Below, one piece after another: positions 45,000 to 55,664 of a DNA stretch of 64,000 nucleotides. The position numbers and the translations under genes were made by a program. The notes beneath the pieces are model-generated. The model did no database searches. It saw only the letters and a program-made list of their open reading frames with translations, and was not told where the DNA came from. Source of the DNA: Zymoseptoria tritici IPO323 (lineage: Eukaryota; Ascomycota; Dothideomycetes; Mycosphaerellales; Mycosphaerellaceae); the NCBI RefSeq assembly GCF_000219625.1, contig NC_018211.1:1550001-1614000 (forward strand). The letters run 5' to 3'. The stretch's first letter is position 1. Every line of letters starts with the position of its first letter.

Positions 45000-47900
45000 A
45001 GAAGTAGGCGTCTTGCTACCTCTACGAGCTATACAATTAACGTCGTCGACGTAGTACGTATACGGGTGCATAACTAATCTACGTCTCGTAAAGGGCGTCT
45101 GTACGTAAATTAGTCGTACTAATGCCTAAAAGGGCGGTTAGTAAGTGCCTAAATATAATGTTAAGGGCGTCTAACGTATATATATGCGAGGTAGGTAATA
45201 GTATAGCTATTAGTAAGTAAGGTTAGTCGCTATCGAAGTAAACATTACCTACCTCGTCTTCGCTATTAGGATCCTAAAGCGTCCTTATTAGTCTAGGAGT
45301 AATGTCTATCGCTACTATACGGCGGAGGTAAGGATCCGTTATTAGGTCCGGTAGTTCTATATTTACTAGGATTAGATCTTAGTCTGCCTATATAATCTAA
45401 GAGTCCTTTACAACTACATTCTTATTAAACCTCTCTAGTCGACTACTACCCTTTACGTTAGTTACTAGGTTCTTAACACCTATAGCATACAAGTCTATAG
45501 TATAAAAAGGGAGGACTATATTCGTATCTAGATCGACTGCCTTCGTCGGCAGTGTTTCCTAGTAACAAATCGTTGCGACTATATATATCTCCTCGACTAA
45601 CTTTAGTAAGGTATGCTTAGTATTCGTTACCTCCCCGAACCTAGCCTCGATAACCTCTCGTAGGTAGCTAGTATAGGTCGCTAAAAGCGCGGCTTCTTCT
45701 AGTTAGTTCTCGACGTCGAACGTACCGTTGCGCCGGCTAGCTATTAATGTCTTTAGATACCGGTTAAGAAACTTATTCGCCCTATCGATCTCGAACTAAC
45801 TATCGTCCGCACCGGCTATATTTACTAGTCCGTTAGCTAGCATAGCCCGCTATAGTATCGGATAAGACGTCTCGGTGTCCGTTAACTACTTTATCTATAG
45901 CATAATAAATGCGTAATTCTTGTGTAATCTAGCGTAGAAGATTAAGATATATTAGTTAATTACCCGGCGGAGTAGTCCGATATCTGTATACTTTATAGCT
46001 CGCGATAGCATCTAATACGTCTCGACGACATAAAGGAATCGGATGTAATTCCTACGCTCTTCGTTGCCGTCGGCTATAGCGGCAGCCTTATTAGTCGCAC
46101 TAGCCTTCTTCGACTAATGCCTCTTTAATAAATACGAGTTCTTTGCCTTAATAGTGTCTCCCTCTAGGTAGTCCGTATCTAACGAGCGGGCCTTATACGA
46201 GAAGGCCTTCTCGTAGACCTTGTCTATTAGACTAGTAAACCCTTAGCGAGTAAGTGCGCGAATATAGGTCGATATCGCTGTCCGACTATATACGACTAGC
46301 TTAAGCTCTTCGTACACAAATGCGAGTATTCTAGTATTAAAACTATCTAAGGTTAGATGCTCTAGGTAGCTATAGGGTATATAGAATAAGGGGCATATCT
46401 TCCTTTCTATTAGTCCTCGATAGACTATTAATAAAGATTTGGCAGCGTAGCCTTCCTGCCTATTAAAGTTATTCTCGATTACCTAGATAAGGCATATCTT
46501 TAGGTAGAATAAACCTAGTAACGGTAGTACCTATTATATCTTGTCGAATGCGTCGTCGTTCTCTCGAGCCTCCTTAAGGCATGTCCGGATATTCTTTACT
46601 AACAACTAGTCGCTATATATTAGGAAGATAACATTCGTCCGATCGTATATATAGTATTCTAGCTTCTCTCTTAGCAACCGCGTTCGTAGAATGTATAGTA
46701 CTGTACCCGGCGACTATCTAAGCGCCCTCGGGGGTCCGCTAGGTATACTATAACTACGTAGGGCCGACGAATCGCGTCTGCTATATAGAAAACTACTACT
46801 CGTTGCTGCGGATAGCTATTAGGAAGTCGTAGGGGTGCTCTAGGCGGACGTAGAAGTCGACTATATTGCCGGATATAGTAGTTAGGAGGTTATAGGCGTA
46901 CTCTAGGATAGCTAAAAAGTAGACTAGGTTGCCGGATATTGCTACTAGAATAGCTAGAAAGTCGACTAGGTCGCCGGATACTACTATTAGGATAGCTAGA
47001 AAGTAGACTAGGTTGCCGGATACTACTATTAAGATAGCTAGAAAGTAGACTAGGTTGCTAGATACTACTGTTAGGATAGCTAGAAAGTAGACTAGGTTGC
47101 CGGATACTGCTATTAGGATAGTTAAACAGTAGACTAGGTCGCTAGGTATAACTAATAGGGTTGCTAGGAGTATTTAATAGGACGACCTTCCGTATCTTAG
47201 GTAGCGTCGCTATTAGCGGCAGGATAAGGATTCCGGTAGTAGATTTGCTAGCTACTAGTAGCGCCTTAGTAGTTATAAATAGTATCCCCTCTAGCCCTCG
47301 AGGATTATACGTCTTAGTGCCGTAAGAACTCGTTATATATGTCTCTATATCCAAGTTAGCGCTCGAGAATGTTCTCGATTACAGTATATATACCTTTAGT
47401 CGTACCCTCGTATTCGAATATAAGATTTAGTATATATGTTACACTTTTCTACTTCTCTAGCCGGTCGATTATAGGAAATGTAGGGAAGCTAGCGACATTG
47501 TCCTAGTCGATCTTGCTCTTTCTATGCTTATTATATATAGCGGTCTCCCTACTAGTGCCCGGGTTAGTGCTAGATACTCCTGTTCGATTACCGCGACGCG
47601 GAGGATCGTTATCGGTAGTAGTATCGACACCTAAACAATACGCGACTACGTTAGGATATAATCTAACGATAGCCGAGGTAATAAGGCTACGTAAGATTTA
47701 TTTCTAGATAGCGTCGTATCGATTACCGTCTCCTTCGAGTACGTCTACGAGCTAAAGAGGCTTATCCTTACGAAAATACTCCCGCTTTAGACTAGTCTAC
47801 GGCACCTCGATGCTTTTAAGCACTATACTAGTCGTAATATGCTTTAGTTTATCCTTATAGTTATGCCTATGCTCCCCGGTTTTGTAGTAGATGTCTAGGT

Positions 47901-48810
47901 TATCGTAGACACTATATATATAGCAATCTCGTCTAAAGCCGGTAATACGGTCCTTTGCTAGGGAGTGTAGTTATCGATTGTAGCGGTATATACTTTTCGG
48001 TAACGCGTAGATACCTATTCCGGACAGCACTACGATTACCCGCCGCTTTACGCCCTAGCTCTAGAGATATAATCCTAGCTAGTTCGGGAACTAACTATAG
48101 TATCGCGGATACTATGTCCGTCCGAGTAAGCTAGCAACTAGACCTACGCGCCTAAGTATATAATTAGCTAGGACAGCCTTCCGTAGCAGACCTAATATCC
48201 CCTTAAAGAGTACCTATATTAATAGTACGCACTCTCCTATCGACTAAACCGCACCCTTATAATCTAGATCTTCTGCGGGCATCTTTTAGTCCTACTGCCC
48301 GAACTCCTAAAAACGTAAGTATATATCCGTATATATACCGGACCTCCTTACCTAGCGCCCCCGCAACATCTCTAGTTCGTTACACACTACTTCCGTGTTT
48401 ATCTACTTACCGGGAGGCATATACTTAGATACTCTTATATATATCTAATCTTTCTATAATAGACTAGCTAACCTCTTAGTCCTAGTAGCTGCCGTCTTTA
48501 CCTAATTAGACGACGAGGCGCCCTTCTTATATAAGATATATAGCTCTACAAAGGTCCCGAATGTTATCCCTAACTCCTTTATTTAGGCTAGTAGGAGGTC
48601 TACCTTCTCTCTCTTCGTCTTACCTTCGCCGTAATAATTTCTCGGTCTCCGGATACTAGTATCCCGACTCTTACTCGATCTAGACCCGCTAGTATTCGAC
48701 GTCGACTAGGAGGGCGTTCGGACTAGAGGCGCCGGCTTAGGTAATTTACGTTTACGCTACGGACGCCCCCTTCGGGCGGCTAGAGTTAAGGCTTCTATAA
48801 CTATAGACAT
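45000..48810 (-). pseudogene. RIP-riddled relic of a DUF6589-type protein
   Basis: An ATG at 48810 (MSIVIEALTLAARRGRP) starts a minus-strand frame readable through many TAG codons. The N-terminal part has KVDLLLA, then IKELGITFGTFVELYILYKK. A mid block has SVYDNLDIYYKTGEHRHNYK, followed by FPTFPIIDRLEK. A C-terminal block includes LSRAIKYTDIGLLRRVIN and FEIDRANKFLNRYLK. This order resembles fungal DUF6589 proteins, which are usually repeated in genomes. The 42-bp minisatellite at about 46870-47150 lies inside the frame. The 3' boundary is approximate. The family match is by eye. Confidence 0.6.
46870..47150. repeat. 42-bp in-frame minisatellite
   Basis: About six to seven copies of a unit containing GTTGCCGGATACTACTATTA and GGATAGCTAGAAAGTAGACT (42 bp, 14 codons). 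It lies inside the DUF6589-type relic and keeps frame. Copies differ mainly by transitions. Confidence 0.75.
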
Positions 48811-48979
48811 ATATACAAGGATAATATACTAGTAGAGAGAGATAACAAGGCAATGTTAAGGGCTCGAGCGGGGCTATTATTATAATACGCTAAAATCTAA
48901 AATCCTTAGCAAAACAGTCTACATCTTTAACTAGTCGACCTCTTTATAGACACTATCGACACCTAAACCCTACTAACTA

Positions 48980-51900
48980 AACCGATGCTTCTAGGGCACT
49001 ACGTTCGCTACCCGCGTCTGACCGCGCGACGTTGTTACGATTATCGGTTCGGGCGACACCGTAGCCGGTACCGGAGAAGCTAACCGACGTCTAGCTAGCC
49101 GAATCTAGTTCGGATTTAATATAGTACTAAAACGACGGCCGTCCGAACGAACTCTATTATCGGATGCTTTAGGCGTAGCCTTTCGATAGCTAGTAGAAAC
49201 TCCGGAATGCGCTTTAGGCGGCGGGGTAGGACGGCGGACGGAAGAGCTAGGCGCGCGATTAGGAGGGAGGACGGCTCTATTAGATTACGCTTATATAACC
49301 TTTAGCCTTTTAGGGATAGGCGTAGGCGGCTTACCGACTAGAGGGCTAGGCTCTCGTACTAGACCGGCGTAAGGACTATAGACGGACTAAGCGGCAAGCT
49401 TATAGTCTAGCTTACTAGTAGCCCTTATATTATCCGAAGCGGACCTAGGAGATCGCTTAAGACTTATAGAGAGTTCGAGACTTAGATAGCGCTTCTACGT
49501 ACAAACACGATACGCCCTAACGCGTTCCTAACTCTCCTACAATTCCTAGGCCTCGACCGATTACGCTAGCTTAAGTAATACCGATAGCTTCGAAACTAGT
49601 ATAGTTATAAGCTTAGGAGACGGTCGGAAGTCTACGGTAGAATAGGCTAGCTCAACCTAGCGAGCTATTACGTCTCCCTTCGTACTAGGCGAGCCGAATA
49701 TAGAAGCAAGATACGCGATTACCGTCTAAGGCAGAAGAGAACCGGGTATACTAGGGAACAGTACCTTTTTGTAATATAATTTAGCTACGCTAGGCTCCTA
49801 TTTGTTTAGACCCTCGCGGATCGTCTTCTCGTACGGGCGTCTAGTATAGGCGGCATCTAGGTCCGCCGAAGACGGAATCTATTCGGAAAAGCGGTCGGTA
49901 GGCAATATTATATCCTAGTCGTAGATATCGTAGTAGTTCTTACGGATACGCCCTTTAGGTAGTAGCTCTACGAAGGGCTTTAAAGTAGCGACGCGACAAT
50001 AGTCGACCGGACTATCTACATTACGTCTAGCGTTTATAAACTCCTATACGGAATAGTTTATGTTGTCGCGCTTCTACTAAGGACCTAGTTTCGCCGTCGG
50101 CTTCTTACGTACCGCCGACGGCAGTCCGACAGGCGCCGGCTCGTTAGTATCTAATCTAGCGTTAGATAGCGCATCGGCGAGATTACTAGCCTCTTTCTCC
50201 TACTCCGAGTTTAAGAATCTGTCCGGGACTATACGAGTCTAGTTTAGTCGGGCCGGCGACCGGGGGCCTACGATCTATTAGTCGTAAAGGAAGGTAAAAG
50301 TTCTAGTACCCTACTGCTTACTATTACGTATAGCGCGCCCGGCTCGCTATATAATAGTCCGTATGCTAGCGTTCTACGGAAGGCGGTATTAAACAACCCG
50401 TTTAATGTTAGGTAGGTCGACGCCTAGACTAAGAGCCTTAGTCGCGAACAGGATCCGGATCTTCGAGTCTAGTTTCTAGAACTCCTTAATTATATTCGCC
50501 TACGTTCGCCTAGCCGTCCTACCGTAGTAGGTTCTTACTATAGCATAGATCTAGTTAATCGTTAGGCTTCTAGAGAATTAGGTATGTAGGTAGGACCGGA
50601 GGCTAGACGCCGCGGTATAGATACCTAAGCGACTATCGATAAATACTACTATTTTCTTAATCGACTAGGGATTCGGTACGCTATTAGCTCCGGTAAGGCG
50701 ATCGGTTAGATATTAAAGCGTCTTATAGTTCCCGAGCATACTATCTAGAATAGCGTAACATCGTATAGATATCTTAGATTAGTTAATCGAATCCCGTACG
50801 ACAACCGTATCGTCGTAAAAGCCGAAGGCCGTCCGATACTTAACGAGGGTATCCGGCTCGAGAGTTGCTAAACAACTAAAGAAGCGAACACGATTAGTTA
50901 GGGTAGACCGAAGATTCTTTAGACAGGCATATTCTTTCCGAAATCCTCTATCCTCTATCCCCTACTAGTAAACTAGGTAGAACTCGTCTAATATAAAGAG
51001 GCCGAGCCTTTACCTTACCGCCGGTTTAACTATTAGTTTTATAAACTACGACTATATCGCTATCTTAGGAGACAACATTAGGTAGGTACACTTCCCGGAA
51101 TATAGTAGCTTCTACTACTAGTCGGTAAGCTCCGCCTTAGTGTTCGAGTTTAATACTAACGGTTTTCCCTTTAGACACTCGATCTTCTTAAGCTGTTCCT
51201 TACTAATCTAATTAAGTAGAAGCACTAAGATCGACATCTTCTTCTATATTAGCGCCTATAACTAATATACTAGACTCTTGCCCGCCGAGGTAGCCGCAAT
51301 CTAGACTAGGTCTTTCTTCTCGAAGAGTAGGTGCCGTAGTATACGGACTTATAGCTTTCGGGCATAATACGGATACATTAGACGGACCGCGCGCTTAGTT
51401 ATATCTACCTACTCCGCTATACTTATAGCTTATTGTCCGTCTAGAAGTACGGGCGTTTCGACAGTATAGTTAATCTAGCGGTATACCTTATCGAACGCGC
51501 GGCGGCGCGCTATTATAACTAGCTAGTCTAGTATATTAGTAGGTAGAGAAATAGAAGGTATATAGCATTCGTTAGGGGCCCCGACCTAAGCGGCTTCGAC
51601 TACGTCTATATTATAGGCATTCCTCTACGCCGACTAGAATACCCGCTCTAGTAGCCGCCTAACTAACACGTCGTCTTCTTCGACTAGAATCTCTTCGGTT
51701 AGTACTAATACTATCTTCTCTAGCTATCCTTCCCGCCGAATAAAATGCACTTTTATGCTGCCCCTATATAAAATCGTCTAAAGGGCGATGTCTAATACTA
51801 ACGGTTCTATAGGGTTTTGTAGACTACCCTAGAGGTCCTTACTATTATCGAAGTTACTTAGGACGTTAGACAGACTATTACTATCGTCGTCGTCGTCGTC

Positions 51901-52116
51901 GTCGACTACCCGAATACGCTTAGGTACGCTAGTAAAAATAGTAATTTCTATACGCGAAAACGACTCGTCCGATCGATCCTCCTTATTAGTCGCCTTATCT
52001 AACGCATTACTAACTTGTCCGGACTCGCTAGCGCTAAAGCTGCTCGAGGTACTCGTCGCGAAAGATCGGGTTAGGTTAGAATTTAACCTAGAAAGACGAG
52101 ATTTATAGCGCGGCAT
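48980..52116 (-). pseudogene. RIP-riddled relic of a RecQ/DEAD-type helicase
   Basis: ATG at 52116 (MPRYKSRLSRLNSN) begins an N-terminal Ser-rich region with an Asp run. The helicase motor follows: Walker A with ATSAGKSLVY (near 51275-51292), motif II LFILDEFYLVY (near 50990; Tyr where His is expected, explained by CAC to TAC), and a helicase-C block KIRILFATKALSLGVDLPNIKR (core ATKALSLGVDLP, near 50400-50470). TAG replaces Gln/Trp codons many times. The C-terminus is basic and disordered (RRPTPPPKAHSG). It belongs to superfamily 2 with a RecQ-like C-terminal block, as in fungal transposon- or telomere-linked helicases. Confidence 0.75.
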
Positions 52117-52488
52117 CCTAAAATCGGCTTTAGTTAAGTTAGGGAGCGGATAGCTAGCTATCTAATAGACAAATTTTAGTTAGCATTAGACAAAAACTAA
52201 AGGAGGAGTAGGCATTGCCGTCTCGCTATATAAACGCGTCGGTTAGACTAAAGATACGCGAAAGCCTACTCTTCGTTCGTCTAACGCGTTAGGTTAAAAC
52301 AAATAGTAGGAGGTTATAGAGTACGTTAATCTGCATTAGATAACTAAGCCGGATTTTTAGATTTTATACCTAGTAATGCTGTCGTCGCCGTTAGTTGTAC
52401 AGACGCGTTTAGGTACTAACACTCTATATTAGTATAATTTATATATAAAGCTAACACTCTATTACTAAAAAACACTAGTTAGGCCCTT

Positions 52489-52548
52489 AGACCACCTACA
52501 GTAGGGCCAGGTGCTTGCACCTGATTGGCCTAATACGCGAGGTGGTCT
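52489..52548. repeat. Right subterminal palindrome
   Basis: Outer arms AGACCACCT (52489-52497) and AGGTGGTCT (52540-52548). Inner perfect hairpin AGGTGC-TT-GCACCT at 52509-52522, flanked by GGGCC/GGCC pairs. Nested hairpins like the left end. Confidence 0.75.
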
Positions 52549-52564
52549 GAGCGTCTGAGACTAG
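52545..52564. repeat. Right terminal inverted repeat
   Basis: Reads GTCTGAGCGTCTGAGACTAG on the plus strand, the inverse of the left repeat with one mismatch. Confidence 0.8.
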
Positions 52565-52571
52565 TGTGCAC
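52565..52571. repeat. Target-site duplication TGTGCAC (right copy)
   Basis: Direct repeat of 40908-40914, immediately outside the right inverted repeat. Confidence 0.8.
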
Positions 52572-52875
52572 CAGTCTGTCCAGGGGCCATGTAGCCGAGC
52601 CATCCATGAGATGGAGGACCAGAAGCTGGAGGCCACTGGGCAGGTTGCAAGACCGTACGAGGTGGCGACATGCCGTATGAGGACGAAGTTGCGTAGGTGC
52701 GTGGGTCGGTCCAAGAAGGTGAGGTTGAACGAGCGCGCCGTCCGCCGCGGTAACGACGCGAGTCCTCCCTGGGAAGTGTGCGAGTGCCACATGGGAATCT
52801 GCCACTCCCGTCGCGACGGGTCTGTTGATAGCAAGACGGGCAAAGGCCGTTGCACCAGCTGTGACAACGAGGCAT
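52565..52875 (-). pseudogene. 5' part of the host gene split by the element
   Basis: ATG at 52875 (MPRCHSWCNGLCPSC) opens the minus-strand frame of the interrupted gene; it reads 103 codons into the insertion point. The N-terminus has a Cys cluster (C-x3-C-x3-C-x2-C), followed by an Arg/Ser-rich stretch (RRYRGGRRARSTSPS) and a Pro/Gly/aromatic region (SSSYGMSPPRTV, PPSHGWLGYMAPG). The second half is at 40484-40914. The cluster could bind zinc (inference). In its present state translation would run a few codons into the element. A longer overlapping frame (52496-53137) is a shadow. Confidence 0.7.
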
Positions 52876-53381
52876 CTTGTTGGATATGCTTTGGAAAGTG
52901 GTTGCGTTGAATGTGGGTTGGGTTGGTCTTCACTTGTTGTGGATGTGAGAAGTGGTTTGGAAGAAGTGGTTGGAGAAGAGGAACAAGAGATCTGGGCTGG
53001 GAAGGTCCATACTTATGGGCCAGAGCTTGCGCTGTTCCATGGGACCGTATAGTATTCCATACGTTCTTGCGGTGTTCGCTGGTCGGTGGTGTGCTGCTGT
53101 AGCAAGCGAGGCGTGATGCACTGCGTACATGCCGCAAGCGGATATGGTTGCTCGTACTGTGTGTATAGCAGCACGCTCTGTGCTTTGCTTTTGTTAGGCA
53201 GTATCAGAACGAAGACCGGCCTTGAGTCGACTGGTGTTGAGAGACCAGGGCCTAGGCATTAGCTCGATTAATACAATATGTGCCTGTACCAATCTAGTTA
53301 CAACTCCCCGTTTAGATAAACCATCGAGATGAACAAAGCGAATGTACCGATATAAGTGGCCATCTGCGTAGATCTGTTTGC
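52876..53381. other. Intergenic region upstream of the interrupted gene
   Basis: This 506-bp interval presumably holds the promoter of the interrupted gene and the 3' end of the MFS gene. Normal base composition with CpA/TpG. No feature recognised. Confidence 0.4.
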
Positions 53382-55573
53382 TCAGATCTCGCTGCTTTTC
53401 TTGGCCGGCACGGCGTAGGCAATCTTGTCGTCGAATTTGTAGAGCGGCTCGAGTCTATCGCATGGTCAGCAGCGTTTCTCAAAAAGTTCATCGGGTTATG
53501 GTATCAGCTCACGTGGCGTTCTTGTTGAATAACACCCATCGCTGGAACCACCATGGTGCCGCCTGGGTAGTCTGGTACTTGATGAACTTCCTGCTGGGCA
53601 CAGCAAACACGTAATCGAGCTCCTCGAGCGTGCGCTGCTTGGTCTCTGGCACGAACAAGAAAATCATGATGAACGCAATGACGTTCAGTCCAGCGTAGAA
53701 ACCGAATGCACCGACCGAACCGAATGCACCCAAGATGGCCGGGAACGAGATGGACAGGACAGAAGCCCAGAAGAGACAGGTTGCCACAGCCCAGCCCATA
53801 CCGACTTCACGATGGGAGAGAGGGAAGACTTCAGCGCTGTATGTGAACGGCACAGGGCCTTCGCCGGGAGAGTAGAAAGCCGCAAAGAGATAGATGAACA
53901 GGGCAACGAGGCCAAGGTGGGCAGGGTTGCTCTCGGGAATAAGGAAACAGAGACCGGCAGCGAGGAGGGTCCAGGCCATGTTGGGAAAGGTAAAGAGGAG
54001 AAGAGAGCGGCGGCCGAACGTGTCGATGGTCCAGATACTGGAATGGAGTTAGCATTCGTGATGTCGATTGTCTCCGGCGGCCCGAGATTATGACTTACGC
54101 TGGCCAGGCAAAGACGAAGTTGACCAGACCGAATCCGAAGGATGCGATCAGAGCATCGCGCGCGCTGGCACCGGCGTTCTTGAAGACAGTCGAGGAATAG
54201 AATGCAATGATGTTGATTCCGCCTGGAACAAGTCAATTTCGGCCTTTTGTTCTGAAATACTCGTGCTGCGACGAGGACAGTGAAGCTTACACATTTGCTG
54301 CGCAATCATGACTACGAACGAGGCCATAGTCGCACGACGGACCCGCGGAATAGTGAACAACTGAGTGAAGCGAGTGACGTAGTTGCTCTTGCCAACAATG
54401 GCGGCCTCGATCTGAAGCTGGGTGTGGATGTAGTACAGATCACGGGCGGCTTGAATTGGATGAAATCGAAGCCTCAACAGAGACTTGTATGCCTTGTCAT
54501 ACTTGTTCTTTTTCATCAACTTCGAGAGCGTTAGCGGCGGTCTGCAGACGGCGCAGGGGGCTCTGCTGTGATAGCAAGCGTTGCGGACGACGAACTTACC
54601 CAACGAGGGCTTTCCGGGCAAAAGTAGATTCCGAGCACCAACGGAACAGCAGGAATGAACGCCGAACCAATTTGGAGTCGCCAGGCGATGTCACCGACGT
54701 TGTACACAGCCAAGTTGGCGCAGAATCCGAGGAAGATGCCAAATGCCGTCCACATCTGCCAAGACATGACCAGGGCTCCACGGATTCTGGCAGGCGAATT
54801 CTCGGCGGCGAAGATGGGCACTGAGCTACCTTTCAGACCCATACCGACACCCATGAGTAGACGGGTAATCAAGAGTTCCTCCCAGGTCTGGGTCAGAGCG
54901 CCGCCGATGGGAGTGAGCAGACAGAAGACAGCGGAGATGAAGATGCAGCCACGGCGGCCGAGGTAGTAGTTGATTGGGTCCGAGAGCCAGCAGCCGATGA
55001 GAGCACTTCCAATATAAGGTCCAGCGTTGACCAGACCCACGAGCCACTGGTCGCGAACTTGATTTGGATCGCCTTTGGTCTCTCCCTTTCCAATGCCGAA
55101 TTCGACGGGGAAAGACAAGTTGGCTCCGTTCGATCCGGTCTGGTCCCATCCTTGAACAGCAGCTCCGATCGAGCAGGTGATGATGGTGAAGTAGAGCGCC
55201 AATGGATGGGACCATTTGTGGGCAGCTTCGTGGCGGAGGGCCTCCTTCTCGTCTTCGCCGAGGATGTCGAGGCTGTCGAAATCGTTGGGAGACTGCGCGA
55301 CCAGGGCACCGCGCTTGATCAGGTCGACTTTGTCCTGGAGACCTTTCTGTTCCGCGAAGAGTTCGACATCGGCCATGAGATCCGTGTAGGAAATGTCCGC
55401 GAGAGGATTGCTGATTCTGTAATATCGATCAGTTCTGCGGATATCAAGGACATTGATCGCTCTGCTGTTGCTCACTTTGCATCCAAGTTCTCGTTCAAGT
55501 TGATGGTGTGCACAATGGAGCTCTTCCGCACCTCCGACACGCCATTCTCCTCAAATGTATGCTTCTGGTCCAT
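53382..55573 (-). CDS. MFS sugar/polyol-type transporter
   Basis: Six exons: 55476-55573, 54600-55416, 54291-54519, 54099-54222, 53513-54037 and 53382-53454. Introns of 58-80 nt all close in frame, giving 621 aa. It is a sugar porter with [15 protein letters not shown] in the first membrane helix, YLGRRGCIF (loop 2-3), PESPRW after helix 6, [13 protein letters not shown] (helix 7), DTFGRRS (loop 8-9) and [15 protein letters not shown] after helix 12. Long cytosolic N-terminus (about 110 residues) ahead of the first helix. Transport is likely proton-coupled sugar or polyol uptake at the plasma membrane; the substrate cannot be told from sequence. Flanked by two RIP-mutated transposons: one ends 817 bp downstream of the stop, the other lies 89 bp upstream of the start codon. 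Confidence 0.92.
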
Positions 55574-55661
55574 GGTGCTAGAGTCAGTGTCGCCAGGCAG
55601 GCGTGCCAGGTCAAGCTCTATGCAAGCTGTCGAAAAACTCCCGTCGCTGGGCAGACGAAGA

Positions 55662-55664
55662 TAA
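55662..55664. repeat. TAA target-site duplication of the Harbinger element (left)
   Basis: TAA directly left of the inverted repeat, repeated at 59901-59903. A 3-bp TWA duplication is diagnostic of PIF/Harbinger transposition. Confidence 0.8.

Larger units (their letters stand above)
40915..52564. mobile_element. RIP-inactivated 11,650-bp DNA transposon carrying helicase and DUF6589-type relics
   Basis: The element is bounded by 20-bp inverted repeats (CTAGTCTCAGACGCACAGAC left; one mismatch right) and 7-bp direct repeats TGTGCAC. Inside, CpA and TpG are almost absent while CpG and CpT stay common, the pattern of saturated CpA-to-TpA RIP. Gln and Trp codons have become TAG throughout the readable frames. 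Three minus-strand relics are recognisable: a RecQ/DEAD-type helicase (about 48980-52116), a DUF6589-type protein (about 45000-48810) and an unrecognised protein (about 43300-44830). The left 2 kb hold no assignable frame. No DDE or tyrosine-recombinase catalytic block was recognised by eye; the DUF6589-type protein is the candidate transposase by exclusion (inference). The element interrupts a host coding sequence. Confidence 0.85.

Noticed and set aside
48980..52116. Telomere-linked RecQ helicase marking a chromosome end
   Set aside because: No telomeric repeats are present, ordinary housekeeping genes lie on both sides, and the helicase is bounded by element termini, so it belongs to the transposon.
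40915..52564. Starship-type giant element
   Set aside because: No DUF3435 tyrosine-recombinase captain was seen at either end, and a 7-bp duplication with inverted repeats fits a cut-and-paste DNA transposon better.
52496..53137. 213-residue minus-strand open frame spanning the right element border
   Set aside because: It runs out of frame with the restored host gene, crosses the element boundary and is Arg/Ser/His-rich. The overlapping frame from ATG 52875 joins precisely to the left half and is the better model.
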